DNA of 64,000 bases from an uncultured Mailhella sp. (GCF_944324995.1 NZ_CALUYL010000009.1:25745-89744), one strand, 5' to 3'. Counted from the stretch's first letter, positions 32,887-42,856 are shown. Notes: generated from the sequence alone by a model not told the origin. A program made the numbers and translations.

Positions 32887-34137
32887 TCAGTCCTTGCGCA
32901 GCAGATGGAAGTGATCGAAGAGCTTGAACGCGAGGCTCATCAGGATGGCGACGAGGGTGGCGAGCACCATGCCCTGAATGGTGAAGGAACCGAAGGAGAG
33001 CTTGGCGCCGCTCAGGCCGATGATCATGATGACGGACGTCATGACCAGATTGGAGGACTTGCTGTAGTCCACCTTGCGTTCCACGAGCACGCGCAGGCCG
33101 GACGCGGCGATGACGCCGAACAGCAGAAGGCATACGCCGCCCATGACGGGTACGGGAATGCCGCGGATGAGTTCGGCGAGCTTGCCCACGAAGGAGAGCA
33201 GAATGGCCATGACGGCCGCGCCGCCGAGCACCCATACGCTGTACACGCGGGTGATGGCCATGACGCCGATGTTTTCGCCGTAGGTGGTGTTGGGCGTGGC
33301 GCCGAAGAAGCCGGAAAGGATGTTGGAGCAGCCGTCGGCGAACAGGGAGCGCGAAAGGCCGGGATCCTTGATGAGGTCGCGGCCGACCACGTTGCCGGTG
33401 ACGAGCAGATGCCCTATGTGTTCGGCCAGCACCACGAGGGCGGCGGGGGCGATGATGAGTATGGCGTTGAGGTCGAAGGTGGGAGCGTAGAACTGCGGCA
33501 GCTGGAGCCAGGGAGCCTCGATGACGGGCGTAAGATCGACCATGCCCATGAAGAAGGCGAACACGTAGCCGCAGATGACGCCGAACAGCACGGGAATGAT
33601 GGCCAGAAAGCCCTTGAAGGCCACGGAGCCCACCACGGTGACGGCGAGGGTGAACATGGAGACGAGAACGTTGTCCATGTTGATGTTCTCTCCGGTGAGT
33701 CCGGCCATGGAGGCGGCGGTGGGGGCGAGTTCAAGGCCGATGACGGCGATGATGGAGCCCATGGCCGCCGGCGGGAAGATGACGTCGATCCACTTGGTGC
33801 CCACGGCCCGGATGATGAGCGAGAAGAGGATGAACAGCAGACCGAACACGATGAAGCCCGACTGTGCGGAGGAATATCCGCTTGTGGCGATGATGGCGAG
33901 CACGGGCGAGATGAAGGCGAAGCTGGATCCCAGATAGGAAGGAATTTTTCCTCTGGTGATGATGAGATACAGCAATGTGCCTATTCCGTTCATGAACAGG
34001 CAGGTGGTGGGATTCACCTTGAAGAGGAAGGGCACGAGCACGGTGGAGCCGAACATGGCGAACAGGTGCTGAATGCTCAGAGGGATATTGAGAAGAAGCG
34101 GCGGACGCTCTTCGACCTGAATGACGTGATACTCCAC
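32887..34137 (-). CDS. uraA: Uracil:proton symporter UraA
   Basis: The 416-residue protein is a nucleobase-ascorbate transporter with about 14 hydrophobic segments. Recognisable are QHLFAMFGSTVLVP, YLGSSFAFISP, the substrate-binding Glu in LAEHIGHL and GFFGATPNTTYGENIGVMA, the Asn-Thr-Thr-Tyr-Gly-Glu block of uracil permeases. It imports uracil driven by protons. I start at the GTG at 34137 since GAGGA precedes it; upstream in-frame sequence is charged and unlike the family. Confidence 0.92.
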   Translation of the reverse strand: MEYHVIQVEERPPLLLNIPLSIQHLFAMFGSTVLVPFLFKVNPTTCLFMNGIGTLLYLIITRGKIPSYLGSSFAFISPVLAIIATSGYSSAQSGFIVFGLLFILFSLIIRAVGTKWIDVIFPPAAMGSIIAVIGLELAPTAASMAGLTGENINMDNVLVSMFTLAVTVVGSVAFKGFLAIIPVLFGVICGYVFAFFMGMVDLTPVIEAPWLQLPQFYAPTFDLNAILIIAPAALVVLAEHIGHLLVTGNVVGRDLIKDPGLSRSLFADGCSNILSGFFGATPNTTYGENIGVMAITRVYSVWVLGGAAVMAILLSFVGKLAELIRGIPVPVMGGVCLLLFGVIAASGLRVLVERKVDYSKSSNLVMTSVIMIIGLSGAKLSFGSFTIQGMVLATLVAILMSLAFKLFDHFHLLRKD

Positions 34138-34252
34138 AGCAGTATCCTCGCGGGAAAAAGGGTTGAGGGCGTCGTGCAAGGGAAGCGGGGCGAAAAGCAG
34201 ACGCGTTTTTCTTTTCGTCCCGTGGGGGTCGGCGGATGAGCCCGGTTTCGGT

Positions 34253-34894
34253 TCAGACGCGCGCAAGCGCGAGGCGGCGTCCCATCTCGAAGGCCTTGCG
34301 GCAGTCTTCAGGGAAGACTTCCTCGTGATACTTCTTCTTTTCGGCGGGATCGTAGCGGTCGGCCTCGTAAAGGCTGTAGTCCTTGAACTGCCAGGCGTTG
34401 GCGCTGCAGCATATTTCCGTCTGCACGCCCAGCATTTCGCTCATGCGGGAATGGATGACGGCAAAGGGCGCGAGCACTTTTTCCGTCTGATCGGCGGTCA
34501 CGCCGAAGGTGTAGATGAAGGCCGAAGGAATCCTGCGGGGAAAGACCCAGCGGTTTTCCTTGTTGTAGAGCATGTGGCAGAAAAGAAAGCGCTGTTCGAG
34601 CGCGAGCATTTCGGGAGTGACGTTGCTGTAATAGACGGGGGAGCCGAAAATAATGGCGTCGGCCTGTTCCATCATTTCAAGAACGGGGGAAAGTTCGTCC
34701 TGCATGGCGCAGTGGCCGTGTCTGCCTTTCTTGAGCTTGCAGGAAAAGCAGCTCATGCAGCCCCGGTACGACAGAGAGTAGAGCTGAATGAGTTTGGTTT
34801 CCGCGCCGACGGAGGCGGCTCCCTCCAGGGCGGAGTTCAGCATGGTTGCCGTATTTCCCTTGATCCTCGGACTGCCGTTGAGCGCAAGTATCAT
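34253..34894 (-). CDS. NADPH-dependent FMN reductase / flavodoxin-like iron-sulfur flavoprotein
   Basis: The 213-residue protein starts MILALNGSPRIKGNTATML, the FMN phosphate loop of this flavodoxin-fold family, and has YRGCMSCFSCKLKKGRHGHC (about 54-73), where Cys residues spaced CxxCxxC...C could hold a 4Fe-4S cluster. ADAIIFGSPVYYSNVTPEM is the flavin-ring loop. Such proteins are common in anaerobes and pass electrons between ferredoxins and small acceptors. GGGGGAG precedes the ATG at 34894. A good promoter lies 66-94 bases upstream. Confidence 0.88.
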   Translation of the reverse strand: MILALNGSPRIKGNTATMLNSALEGAASVGAETKLIQLYSLSYRGCMSCFSCKLKKGRHGHCAMQDELSPVLEMMEQADAIIFGSPVYYSNVTPEMLALEQRFLFCHMLYNKENRWVFPRRIPSAFIYTFGVTADQTEKVLAPFAVIHSRMSEMLGVQTEICCSANAWQFKDYSLYEADRYDPAEKKKYHEEVFPEDCRKAFEMGRRLALARV

Positions 34895-34959
34895 GATGTT
34901 TCTCCCCCGTGCGATGGCGTGTTTGGAGCGGTGCGGCATGCATAACCATATTCGCGTTA

Positions 34960-34988
34960 GAATAGGTCGTAAGCGTTTCTCTTGCAAG
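34960..34988 (-). promoter_or_regulatory. Promoter of the FMN reductase-like gene
   Basis: On the minus strand TTGCAA (34983-34988) and TATTCT (34960-34965) are 17 bases apart, near the sigma-70 consensus. Confidence 0.6.
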
Positions 34989-35049
34989 CCGAAAATGACG
35001 GAGCTTCTTCCGTCTTGCCTGCACTTCGGGCTTTCGCTATGCTGGAGCC

Positions 35050-35736
35050 ATGGAACCCATAGCTCACATACACACGGATTTGCCGACGAAGTTCGGCGTG
35101 CCGCGGCAGTGCGGTCTCGTGGAGGCGCTGAAAGGGCGCATCGTGTTCACGCCGAAATTTCGGGAGCCGGAAGCGCTGCGCGGTCTGGAAGATTTTACGC
35201 ACATCTGGCTCATCTGGCAGTTTTCGCGCGCCGTTCGGGATGAATGGTCGCCCACGGTGCGTCCTCCCCGTCTGGGCGGCAACATCCGCATGGGCGTGTT
35301 TGCCACGCGCTCGCCGTTTCGCCCCAACTTTCTGGGCCTGTCCTGCGTGCGGCTGGAAAAGGTGGAACTCTCCGGCAGAGAAGGACCGGAACTTTTCGTT
35401 TCCGGCGTGGATCTCATGGACGGCACGCCCATTTTCGACATCAAGCCCTACGTCCCGTACTCCGATTCCCACCCGGAGGCGCGGGGAGGCTTTACGACGC
35501 GTCTTGCCGACCGCACGCTGCGCGTGGACTTTCCCGAAGCCTGCCGCAGACACTTTACTCGCGAACAGCAGGAGGCCATTGTGGGCATTCTGGCGCGGGA
35601 TCCCCGGCCGCATTACCACACTGATCCCGAAAGAGTGTACGGCATGCCCTTTGCCGGATACGACGTTCGTTTCCGCGTGCGCGACGGCGTGGCCGAGGTG
35701 CGGGAGGTGGTGAAGCTGGCATCGCAGGAGAAATAG
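35050..35736 (+). CDS. trmO: TrmO/TsaA-like tRNA (N6-threonylcarbamoyladenosine37-N6)-methyltransferase
   Basis: The 228-residue protein has the YaeB/TsaA beta-barrel core: FGVPRQCGLVEALKGRIVF, FTHIWLIWQFS, MGVFATRSPFRPNFLGLSCVRL and GVDLMDGTPIFDIKPYVPYSDS. The C-terminal part with DPRPHYHTDP and YDVRFRV completes the usual E. coli-type length. The enzyme adds a methyl group to t6A37 of certain tRNAs using SAM. It is divergent from the FMN reductase and stands alone. Confidence 0.9.
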   Translation: MEPIAHIHTDLPTKFGVPRQCGLVEALKGRIVFTPKFREPEALRGLEDFTHIWLIWQFSRAVRDEWSPTVRPPRLGGNIRMGVFATRSPFRPNFLGLSCVRLEKVELSGREGPELFVSGVDLMDGTPIFDIKPYVPYSDSHPEARGGFTTRLADRTLRVDFPEACRRHFTREQQEAIVGILARDPRPHYHTDPERVYGMPFAGYDVRFRVRDGVAEVREVVKLASQEK

Positions 35737-36386
35737 CAGGACCGATCTGTCTGCTGACATCTGCGTCTTCGCCGGGCGCCGGGCCGTGCCTGAGGCCGAT
35801 TGCGTCCGTCCGGCGCGGCATGCAGAGCCTGAGCTGTGTCCGTTTCCTTCGGAACCTTTGGACGACGCCGGAGGAGGTCGCTTTCACGAGATCGTCGGCG
35901 TCGGAGGCTCTCGAAGTCGCCGGTTCGGGTTTCGTGCGGAAGAGCTGGACTGTTGCGGGAGCGATGAGGCACTCGACCGCCTTCGTAGTTCGGCGCAGAG
36001 CCTGTTTTCAGAAGACATCTGCAACGCCGGGGCAGCTTGCCGCATTGAGAGCGTCGGGCGTTTTTTCCTCTGCTTGAGACGGAGCGCTGAACCGCCATGA
36101 GTCACGTCGTCTCGGTTCCGGCCTTTGACGAATCCTGATATGTGCCTACTTATAAAAAGGCGAAGGGACGCCGTGAACGGTCTTTTTTTTCGAGACCGGT
36201 CCGATGGGCGGAAAGAATGTAAAAACTGTGATCGTCGTCATCTTCGCAGAGGGAAAGTTTTCTGATAGAAAGGGGCTGTGCAGGAACGCCCTGCCGACGG
36301 GCGTGGGCTTCCGGCATGGAAAACGGAATTTTTTGATATACTATTTTCTCCGCATGTCGACATGACACGCAGAGAAGGCAGGCATC
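35737..36386. other. Intergenic region without a supported gene
   Basis: Reading frames here lack ribosome sites and recognisable products. A TATACT near 36340 is a possible -10 for the type I secretion gene, without a clear -35. Confidence 0.5.
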
Positions 36387-38678
36387 ATGAGCGAGTCTCA
36401 GACAACAGTTTCTTCTTCGGCTTCTGCGGCCATGACTCCGCTTTCCCCTTCGGAAGTGGACTTCATGCCTGCGCTCCTGAGAAGTTTTTCCATTCTCATC
36501 CGGCTCAAGGGCAAGCATGTTTCCCCGCAGTTTCTCCTTGCCGGACTCTCCGGTTCCGAAAAAATCAGCGTCGGAGCCTGTCTGCGGGCGGCGGAGCGGG
36601 CCGGACTCAAGGGCAAGGTCATGTACCGGCCTTCGCTCGACAACATTTCGCCGCTGACCATGCCGTGCGTTCTCCTTTTAAAGGATAACGCCTCGTGCGT
36701 GCTGACGTCGCTCGACGCGGACAAGGCGGAAGTGATTCTTCCCGAACTCGGAGACGGCGTTCAGACCGTGCCCCGCAAGGAACTGGAAAGTCAGTATTCC
36801 GGCTACGTGGTGTTCGGCGCTCTGGAAACCCGGGTCGATGCCCGGACGGAACCCGTCAGGATCGGCAGAAGCAGACACTGGTTCTGGGACGTGCTGCGCT
36901 TTTACATGCCCATTTACCGTCATGTGGCGCTGGCGAGCGTCGTGGTGAACATCATAGCCGTGGCCAGTTCTCTGTTCGTCATGAACGTGTACGACAGAGT
37001 CATTCCCAACAACGCCTATGAAACGCTGTGGGTGCTGGCGGCCGGCGTCACGCTGGCGTATCTGTTTGATTTCATACTGCGCAGTCTTCGCAGTCACTTT
37101 GTGGATCTGGCCGGACGCAACGCCGACGTGGTGCTTTCGAGCAGGCTCATCGACAAGGTGCTTTCCATGCGCATGGACGCCAAGCCGGAATCCACGGGCG
37201 CGCTCGTCAACAATCTGCGGGAATTTGAATCGCTGCGCGAGTTTTTCAGCTCCACCACGCTTCTTGCCTGCATCGACATTCCGTTTCTGCTGCTGTTTTT
37301 TGCGCTGCTGGCCTTCATCGGCGGCCCCCTTGTGCTGCTGCCGCTCATGGCCGTGCCCGTGCTTCTCGGCGTGGGCGTGTATCTTCAGATGGCGGCCCGC
37401 AGGAGCGCCGAAAAAAGCTATCGCCACAACATGCAGAAAAACGCGCTGCTGGTGGAGATGGTGAACGGACTGGAAACGGTGAAGGGCTGTATGGCCGAGA
37501 GCCGCATGCAGCGCCTGTGGGAAGCGGTGGCCGGCATTTCCGCGCAGTCTTCCAACGAAGCGCGCAAGTACAGCACCCGCGCCGTCACCTTTGCCACCTT
37601 CACCACGCAGCTCGTCACCGTGGGCATGGTCATATGGGGCGTGTACCGCATTGGCGCCGGCGAAATGAGCATGGGCGGACTTATCGGCTGCAACATTCTG
37701 GTGGGCCGCATCATGGCGCCGCTTCTGCAGCTCGCGTCGCTGCTTACGCGGCTCCAGAATTCGCGCGTCTCGCTCAAGGCGCTGGACGCGCTCATGCAGC
37801 TGCCTTCGGAAAATCAGGATCAGGCCGCCTGCATGGACTTCGGCGAGCTGTCCAGCGAATTCGTCATGGACAACGTGAGCTTCTCCTATCCCGGTTCCCA
37901 GACGCCGGCGCTCGATCACGTGTCGCTGCGCATCCGGCCGGGAGAAAAGGTGGGCATCATCGGAAAAATGGGCTCCGGCAAGAGTTCGCTGGGCAAGCTG
38001 CTCATCGGCCTGTATCGTCCGTCGGAGGGCTCCGTGTCCTTCGGCGGGGTAGACATCAGCCAGCTTGCCACGGCCGATCTTCGCAGCCGCGTGGGATTCC
38101 TGCCGCAGGAAGTCATTCTTTTCTACGGCACGGTTCGCGACAACATCGCCCTCGGCGATCCCACCATCAACGATCATCTCGTCATCCGCGCTTCCGCCAT
38201 TTCCGGCGTGGCCGACTTCGTGCGGAAGCATCCTGCCGGATACGGCGCGCAGGTGGGCGAACAGGGCCGCAATCTTTCCGGCGGTCAGCGTCAGGCCGTG
38301 GGGCTGGCCCGCGCCCTGGTGAGGGATCCCGACGTGCTCATTCTCGACGAGCCCACCAGCAACATGGACGTGGATTCCGAAAGAATCGTGCAGCAGCGTC
38401 TGGGCCCCGCGACCAGAAACAAGACGCTTATTCTCATTACGCACAGGCTCAGCATGCTGCGCATCGTGGACCGGCTCATCGTCATGGACGGCGGCAGAAT
38501 CATCATGGACGGCCCGCGGGACGTGGTGTTGCGCAAGCTGCAGGAAAAGCAGGGCAGAAAAGCGCCGACTCAGGAAGCCGCCGGGAAACGCGCGGGAAAC
38601 GCCGCCGCGGCAACGAAGGAACATGTGCAAAAACGCGAGCCCCGGCCGACGGAAGCCGGAAGCGCGCAGCTTTCTTAG
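36387..38678 (+). CDS. Type I secretion ABC transporter (LapB-like)
   Basis: The 763-residue protein has three parts. Residues about 28-145 form a C39-peptidase-like domain without the catalytic Cys (at GACLRAAERAG the motif has Ala and no nucleophile), as in LapB and HlyB, so it docks substrate rather than cutting it. Residues about 165-450 are the membrane domain. The nucleotide-binding domain has Walker A GKMGSGKSS (about 528-536), signature LSGGQRQ (about 630) and Walker B VLILDEPTS (about 650). It exports a large C-terminal-signal protein in one step through the HlyD- and TolC-like partners encoded next. The final 60 residues are a charged Ala-rich tail. No substrate gene is in the window. 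Confidence 0.9.
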   Translation: MSESQTTVSSSASAAMTPLSPSEVDFMPALLRSFSILIRLKGKHVSPQFLLAGLSGSEKISVGACLRAAERAGLKGKVMYRPSLDNISPLTMPCVLLLKDNASCVLTSLDADKAEVILPELGDGVQTVPRKELESQYSGYVVFGALETRVDARTEPVRIGRSRHWFWDVLRFYMPIYRHVALASVVVNIIAVASSLFVMNVYDRVIPNNAYETLWVLAAGVTLAYLFDFILRSLRSHFVDLAGRNADVVLSSRLIDKVLSMRMDAKPESTGALVNNLREFESLREFFSSTTLLACIDIPFLLLFFALLAFIGGPLVLLPLMAVPVLLGVGVYLQMAARRSAEKSYRHNMQKNALLVEMVNGLETVKGCMAESRMQRLWEAVAGISAQSSNEARKYSTRAVTFATFTTQLVTVGMVIWGVYRIGAGEMSMGGLIGCNILVGRIMAPLLQLASLLTRLQNSRVSLKALDALMQLPSENQDQAACMDFGELSSEFVMDNVSFSYPGSQTPALDHVSLRIRPGEKVGIIGKMGSGKSSLGKLLIGLYRPSEGSVSFGGVDISQLATADLRSRVGFLPQEVILFYGTVRDNIALGDPTINDHLVIRASAISGVADFVRKHPAGYGAQVGEQGRNLSGGQRQAVGLARALVRDPDVLILDEPTSNMDVDSERIVQQRLGPATRNKTLILITHRLSMLRIVDRLIVMDGGRIIMDGPRDVVLRKLQEKQGRKAPTQEAAGKRAGNAAAATKEHVQKREPRPTEAGSAQLS

Positions 38679-38699
38679 CAAAGCGGGATCTGTAATATT

Positions 38700-40217
38700 A
38701 TGGATACGGACGAGAAAAAGAACGGAGTCGGACCGGAAGCCGGGCAGATGCCCGAGACTTTCGGCGGCGCTTCGACAACAAAGCCTGCCGGACAAGCCCC
38801 GGCCGCGCCCAGGCCGGCGCAGAGTCTGTTCGAGCCTGCCGCCCTTTCCGGCAGACTGCTGCCCGAAGATCTGCCCTATGCGGCGGAAGTGGAGGCGGCT
38901 CTGGCCAGACGTCCGGCGCGGGGTGCGATCTGGCTTTCCGTGGCGGTGTTTGCCTTCTTTGTTCTGTTCATCGTCTGGGCCGGCTTCGCCACGCTGGACG
39001 AAGTGACTCACGCCGAGGGACAGGTGGTTCCTTCTTCGCGCACGCAGATCATTCAGAACCTCGAAGGCGGCATTTTGAGCAGCGTTGAGGTGCATGAAGG
39101 GCAGATCGTGGAGAAGAACGACGTTCTTGCCAGAATCAACAACGAAATGGCCGAGAGCAATCTGCGCGACATGCTGTACAAGGCCATGGAAAATCTCATT
39201 GCCGTCCGTCGGCTGCGGGCGTCCGTTTCCGGCGGAGAACTGACGTGGCCGGAAGATCTGCGGGCATGGCTTGAGCGGGGCACGGGGTACAAGCTTACCG
39301 AAGATCAGCTCGAGCAGGGAAGAAATCTCACGCAGGTGCAGGCGGAAACCTTTGCCGTGCAGGAGCGTCAGCGCAAGTCCGAACTGGACGTGCTGAAGGC
39401 GCAGTCCGCGCAGCGCACGCAGGAAGTGAAGGAGCAGCTGGCCCGCAAGGAGCAGCTTACCCGCAGCCTGTCGCTCATACGTCAGCAGTTGAACATGGCG
39501 TCTTCCCTGCTGCAGAAGCGCAGCTATTCCAGAGCGCAGTATCTGGAACTTCAGGAGCGCGCCGTGCAGACGCAGGGTGAGATCAACACGCTGGAAGTGT
39601 CCATTCCCCGGGCGGAAGCGGCTGCAAGCGAGGCGGAGCACCGCATGGCGCTGCGCAAGGCCGAGCTGGACGCCGCCCTCATGGAGGAGATCAACAAGCG
39701 CAGTCTGGAGCTGGCGTCGCTGCGCGAAAGTCTTTCCGCCGGCAGCGACAGAGTGACCAGAACGGAGCTGCGTTCTCCGGTGCGCGGCACGGTGAAGAAG
39801 ATATACATCACCACGCTCGGCGGCGTGGTCAAGCCCGGAGAGCCCATCATGGAAATCGTGCCTCTGGACGACACCCTTCTTGTGGAAGCCAAGGTGCGCC
39901 CGGCGGACGTGGCGTTTCTGCATCCCGGACAGAAGGCCATGGTCAAGGTTTCGGCCTATGACTTTTCCATCTACGGCGGACTGGACGGCGTGCTTGAGCA
40001 GATAAGCGCCGACACCATTGAAGACAAGCGCGGGGAGTTCTATTATCAGGTCAAGGTGCGTACTCCCAAAACCGCTATTGTCTATCACGGAGAGTCTCTG
40101 CCCATTATGCCGGGCATGATGACGACGGTGGATATCATGACGGGCAAGAAGACGGTTCTGGACTATCTTCTCAAGCCGATTCTCAAAGCAAAGCAGAACG
40201 CGCTCAGGGAGAAATAG
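38700..40217 (+). CDS. HlyD-family membrane-fusion protein of type I secretion (LapC-like)
   Basis: The 505-residue protein has a cytoplasmic N-terminus of about 75 residues rich in Pro and Ala, one membrane helix (about 79-98, FAFFVLFIVWAGFATLDE), the barrel-lipoyl entry AEGQVVPSSRTQIIQNLEGGILSSVEVHEGQIV, a long coiled coil (about 205-340), and the C-terminal beta barrel with RSPVRGTVKKIYITTLGGVV and LRPA-type VEAKVRPADVAFLHPGQKA. It bridges the ABC protein and the outer-membrane channel. It follows the ABC gene by 21 bases. Confidence 0.92.
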   Translation: MDTDEKKNGVGPEAGQMPETFGGASTTKPAGQAPAAPRPAQSLFEPAALSGRLLPEDLPYAAEVEAALARRPARGAIWLSVAVFAFFVLFIVWAGFATLDEVTHAEGQVVPSSRTQIIQNLEGGILSSVEVHEGQIVEKNDVLARINNEMAESNLRDMLYKAMENLIAVRRLRASVSGGELTWPEDLRAWLERGTGYKLTEDQLEQGRNLTQVQAETFAVQERQRKSELDVLKAQSAQRTQEVKEQLARKEQLTRSLSLIRQQLNMASSLLQKRSYSRAQYLELQERAVQTQGEINTLEVSIPRAEAAASEAEHRMALRKAELDAALMEEINKRSLELASLRESLSAGSDRVTRTELRSPVRGTVKKIYITTLGGVVKPGEPIMEIVPLDDTLLVEAKVRPADVAFLHPGQKAMVKVSAYDFSIYGGLDGVLEQISADTIEDKRGEFYYQVKVRTPKTAIVYHGESLPIMPGMMTTVDIMTGKKTVLDYLLKPILKAKQNALREK

Positions 40218-40651
40218 AAGATAAGATTGACGAATATTTTTATGTTGTTCAACATGTCATTTTTTTACTGATATGCTCCTGTTTGTTTTAGTGATGACGT
40301 TTTATTTGAAGATACCCTTTGCTTATATGCTGTGATATATATTTTTATGAAAATTATATTATAATTGTGATGATGATGAATGTGCGTTATATGATGAAAG
40401 TCATGAGTTGAAAATAATTCGATATGTTGCCGCATGGAACATTGTTCTTGACTCATGATAAATATTATTTATGATTTAATGAGCCTGAAAATAGCTGATG
40501 ATTGTTTTTTGGAAAAGGCAGTGTGTGACATTGTTGTGGTTTTTGGAAACATAACCACTTTGGTTAATGGAGTTTTTATGATTTTCTCCAGAAAATGTAA
40601 AAGTTCCGATACGTGGACGCCTGGCAAGCGCCTTTTCATTGGGAGGCAGGC
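40218..40651. other. AT-rich intergenic region before the TolC-like gene
   Basis: About 430 bases, clearly more AT-rich than the flanking genes. A small inverted repeat (atgttg/caacat near 40243) followed by seven T residues may end the ABC-HlyD transcript. A 66-codon frame near 40455 has no ribosome site and is not supported. A promoter for the tolC-like gene is expected here but no single candidate stands out. Confidence 0.5.
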
Positions 40652-42025
40652 ATGAGGACATCGTTTTCTTTTCTGTTTGTTTCCGGCTGTCTCGGTCTTC
40701 TGCTCTTTCTGCCTTCGGCGCATGCCGCAGAACGGGACGGAGCGATTCCCCTCAAGGAATCCATCGAAGCGATGCTGAGAAACAATAATTCGCTCAAGGC
40801 TATTCAGGAAAACCGGTCCGCCGCGGGCTATGAGATAGACCGCGCCAAGGCAGGCTACGGGCCGAGAGTGGATCTGACGGCCCGGGGCGGATTCGGCAAG
40901 CTGACCGACAGCACGACCCGTTCGTACAATTACGACGAGGCGGCTCCCTATTCGTCGGCGTCGCTGCTCGTGACGCAGCCTCTGTGGGACGGCTGGCTGA
41001 CGCGCGGCCGCGTGCGGGAGGCCGAGGCGACCTATCGTTCTCTGGATCATCGCGTGATGGACAACGCCAACTCGCTGGCGCTCGACGCCATCATCGCCCA
41101 TGTGGACGTGCTTCGTCGTCAGCAGATTTACCAGCTTGCGCAGGACAACGTGTCCCGGCACGAGGAAATTCTCGAAAAGGCCCGCGAACGCGAGGCGCAG
41201 GGCGTGGACACCATGGCCGACGTCTCTCAGGCGCAGAGCCGCCTGTCGCGCGCCCGTTCCACGCTGACCGAGGCCCGCGCCTCGCTGCGCATCGGGGAAG
41301 ATACCTACACTCGTCTGACGCGGCATTCGGCCATGTCTCTCGGGCCGGTGAACCTGCCTTCCAAAATGTTTTCGGGGCCTGAAGAGGTGCTGAAGGCGGC
41401 GCAGAAGGGCAATCCGAAGGTCGCCGCCTACATGGAAGACGTGAAGGCAGCCAATGCCGTTCGGGAACAGGCGCGTTCCGCCTACAGCCCGTCGCTCAGC
41501 ATTGAGGCCGGACCTTCCTATTCCGACAGAGACGGCAAGAGCGAACTCTGGACGGCCGAAGTCGGCGTTGCCGCCGTGGTGCGCTGGAATCTGTTCAACA
41601 GCGGTGCCGACGTGGCGGAAAGCAAGGCGGCCGCGGCCCGCATTCGTCAGAGCCGCCGGGTGCTCTACGACTATATGGACGATCTTGAGCTCAACGTGCG
41701 GGAAAGCTGGACGGAATATCTTTCCGCGCAGAAGCAGCTTCAGTTCTACCGCGAGGCCATCGAGTACAACAAGACCACCCGCGACGCCTATGAAGAACAG
41801 TTCGTCATGGGCGAGCGCAGTCTGCTCGACGTGCTGGACGCTGAAAACGAACTGTTCAACTCGTCCACGCAGGCGGCTACGGCGCTCGGCAACACGCTGA
41901 TTGCCGCATACCGCATGAAGGCCCTTGCCGGGGATCTTCTGCCCGGATTCAACATCAGCACGGAAATGCTCAAGGTGACCCCGCACGATCATGAACCGCT
42001 CGATCACCTGACGCTGCCGAAGTAG
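40652..42025 (+). CDS. TolC-family outer-membrane channel (LapE/AggA type)
   Basis: The 457-residue protein has a signal peptide (SFLFVSGCLGLLLFLPSAHA) and two OEP repeats rich in amphipathic helices: SIEAMLRNNNSLKAIQENR, YGPRVDLTARGGFG, TQPLWDGWLTRGRVREAEA, and in the second half SIEAGPSYSDRD, RWNLFNSGADVAESKAA, ESWTEYLSAQKQL. The fold is a trimeric channel through outer membrane and periplasm. I start at ATG 40652, after GGGAGG. It completes the secretion system begun by the ABC and HlyD genes. Confidence 0.93.
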   Translation: MRTSFSFLFVSGCLGLLLFLPSAHAAERDGAIPLKESIEAMLRNNNSLKAIQENRSAAGYEIDRAKAGYGPRVDLTARGGFGKLTDSTTRSYNYDEAAPYSSASLLVTQPLWDGWLTRGRVREAEATYRSLDHRVMDNANSLALDAIIAHVDVLRRQQIYQLAQDNVSRHEEILEKAREREAQGVDTMADVSQAQSRLSRARSTLTEARASLRIGEDTYTRLTRHSAMSLGPVNLPSKMFSGPEEVLKAAQKGNPKVAAYMEDVKAANAVREQARSAYSPSLSIEAGPSYSDRDGKSELWTAEVGVAAVVRWNLFNSGADVAESKAAAARIRQSRRVLYDYMDDLELNVRESWTEYLSAQKQLQFYREAIEYNKTTRDAYEEQFVMGERSLLDVLDAENELFNSSTQAATALGNTLIAAYRMKALAGDLLPGFNISTEMLKVTPHDHEPLDHLTLPK

Positions 42026-42135
42026 CGCACAGGGCCGGGCCGGAGAGCTCCCGTTCTCCGGTCCGGCGTCGATGGTTTGAGGTTGCCGAAGTTTGTTTCT
42101 GCAGTAATGGATGAAGCCGGAGTTCTTGATAGTCC

Positions 42136-42795
42136 ATGGGTATGAGAGCCCATATTGCATGCGTCTGGCATGCGCTTGCCCAGGCGCCTTGCGCGGTCGT
42201 TCTGGCGCTTGCCGTCCTTTTGGTCGCGACGCCTGCCCAGGCCAGACCTCGCCTTTTCGGAACCGTCGAGTTCCAGATGGACTTGAAAAAGCAGCAGAAC
42301 TGGCTTTCCGCCATGGAACGGAACAGGAAAAAGCCGATCTTTTTCGACGAGAAAAGATTTAATTCGTCCACGCTCTGGAAGGATCTGAAGAGCAGGGCGG
42401 CGGGCAGGCCTCTTCGGGAACAGCTCAACATCGTGAACCGGTTCTGGAATCTGTGGCCGTACCGCACCGACAAGGAAGTGTACGGCAAAGCGGATTACTG
42501 GGCGGCGCCGTATGAGTTCCTTGCCAGGTCCGGCGACTGCGAGGACTACTGCATAATCAAGTACTATACGCTGAAGGAACTGGGCGTTTCCGTGGAAAAC
42601 ATGCGCATTGTGGTGGTGCGGGAAACCATACGCAACATCGGTCATGCGATTCTGGCCGTGTACGACGGAGATGATGTCTATATTCTGGACAACCTCTCCG
42701 ACGCCGTGCGTCCCATGGAGAGAGTGCGAAACTATGTGCCGCAGTTTTCCGTGAATGAAAAGCATCGCTGGGTTCATGTGAAGGCTCGTCGATAA
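42136..42795 (+). CDS. lapG: LapG-type periplasmic cysteine protease (transglutaminase-like)
   Basis: The 219-residue protein has a signal peptide (about 17-36, VVLALAVLLVATPAQA) and the bacterial transglutaminase-like cysteine proteinase domain. The catalytic Cys is in RSGDCEDYCIIKYYTL (about 134), the His in NIGHAILAV (about 170) and the Asp in YILDNLS (about 183). In Pseudomonas fluorescens LapG cuts the N-terminus of the giant adhesin LapA and releases cells from the surface unless LapD holds it. The position directly after secretion genes, and before a two-helix sensor protein, is the same arrangement in principle. The start codon is not certain since no strong ribosome site precedes 42136 or 42142. 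Confidence 0.9.
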   Translation: MGMRAHIACVWHALAQAPCAVVLALAVLLVATPAQARPRLFGTVEFQMDLKKQQNWLSAMERNRKKPIFFDEKRFNSSTLWKDLKSRAAGRPLREQLNIVNRFWNLWPYRTDKEVYGKADYWAAPYEFLARSGDCEDYCIIKYYTLKELGVSVENMRIVVVRETIRNIGHAILAVYDGDDVYILDNLSDAVRPMERVRNYVPQFSVNEKHRWVHVKARR

Positions 42796-42856
42796 GTGGT
42801 TGTCGAGGTTCGACGGACTTTCCGTTATACGTCGTCCCCCCGAAGGATGGAGGAAT

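Noticed and set aside
36678..40088. Minus-strand open frame of 1,136 codons
   Set aside because: Antisense to the ABC and HlyD genes, rich in His, Gln and Arg with no domain, as expected for a shadow.
40455..40655. 66-codon frame before the TolC-like gene
   Set aside because: No ribosome site and ends overlapping the start of the real gene; AT-rich leader DNA is enough to explain it.
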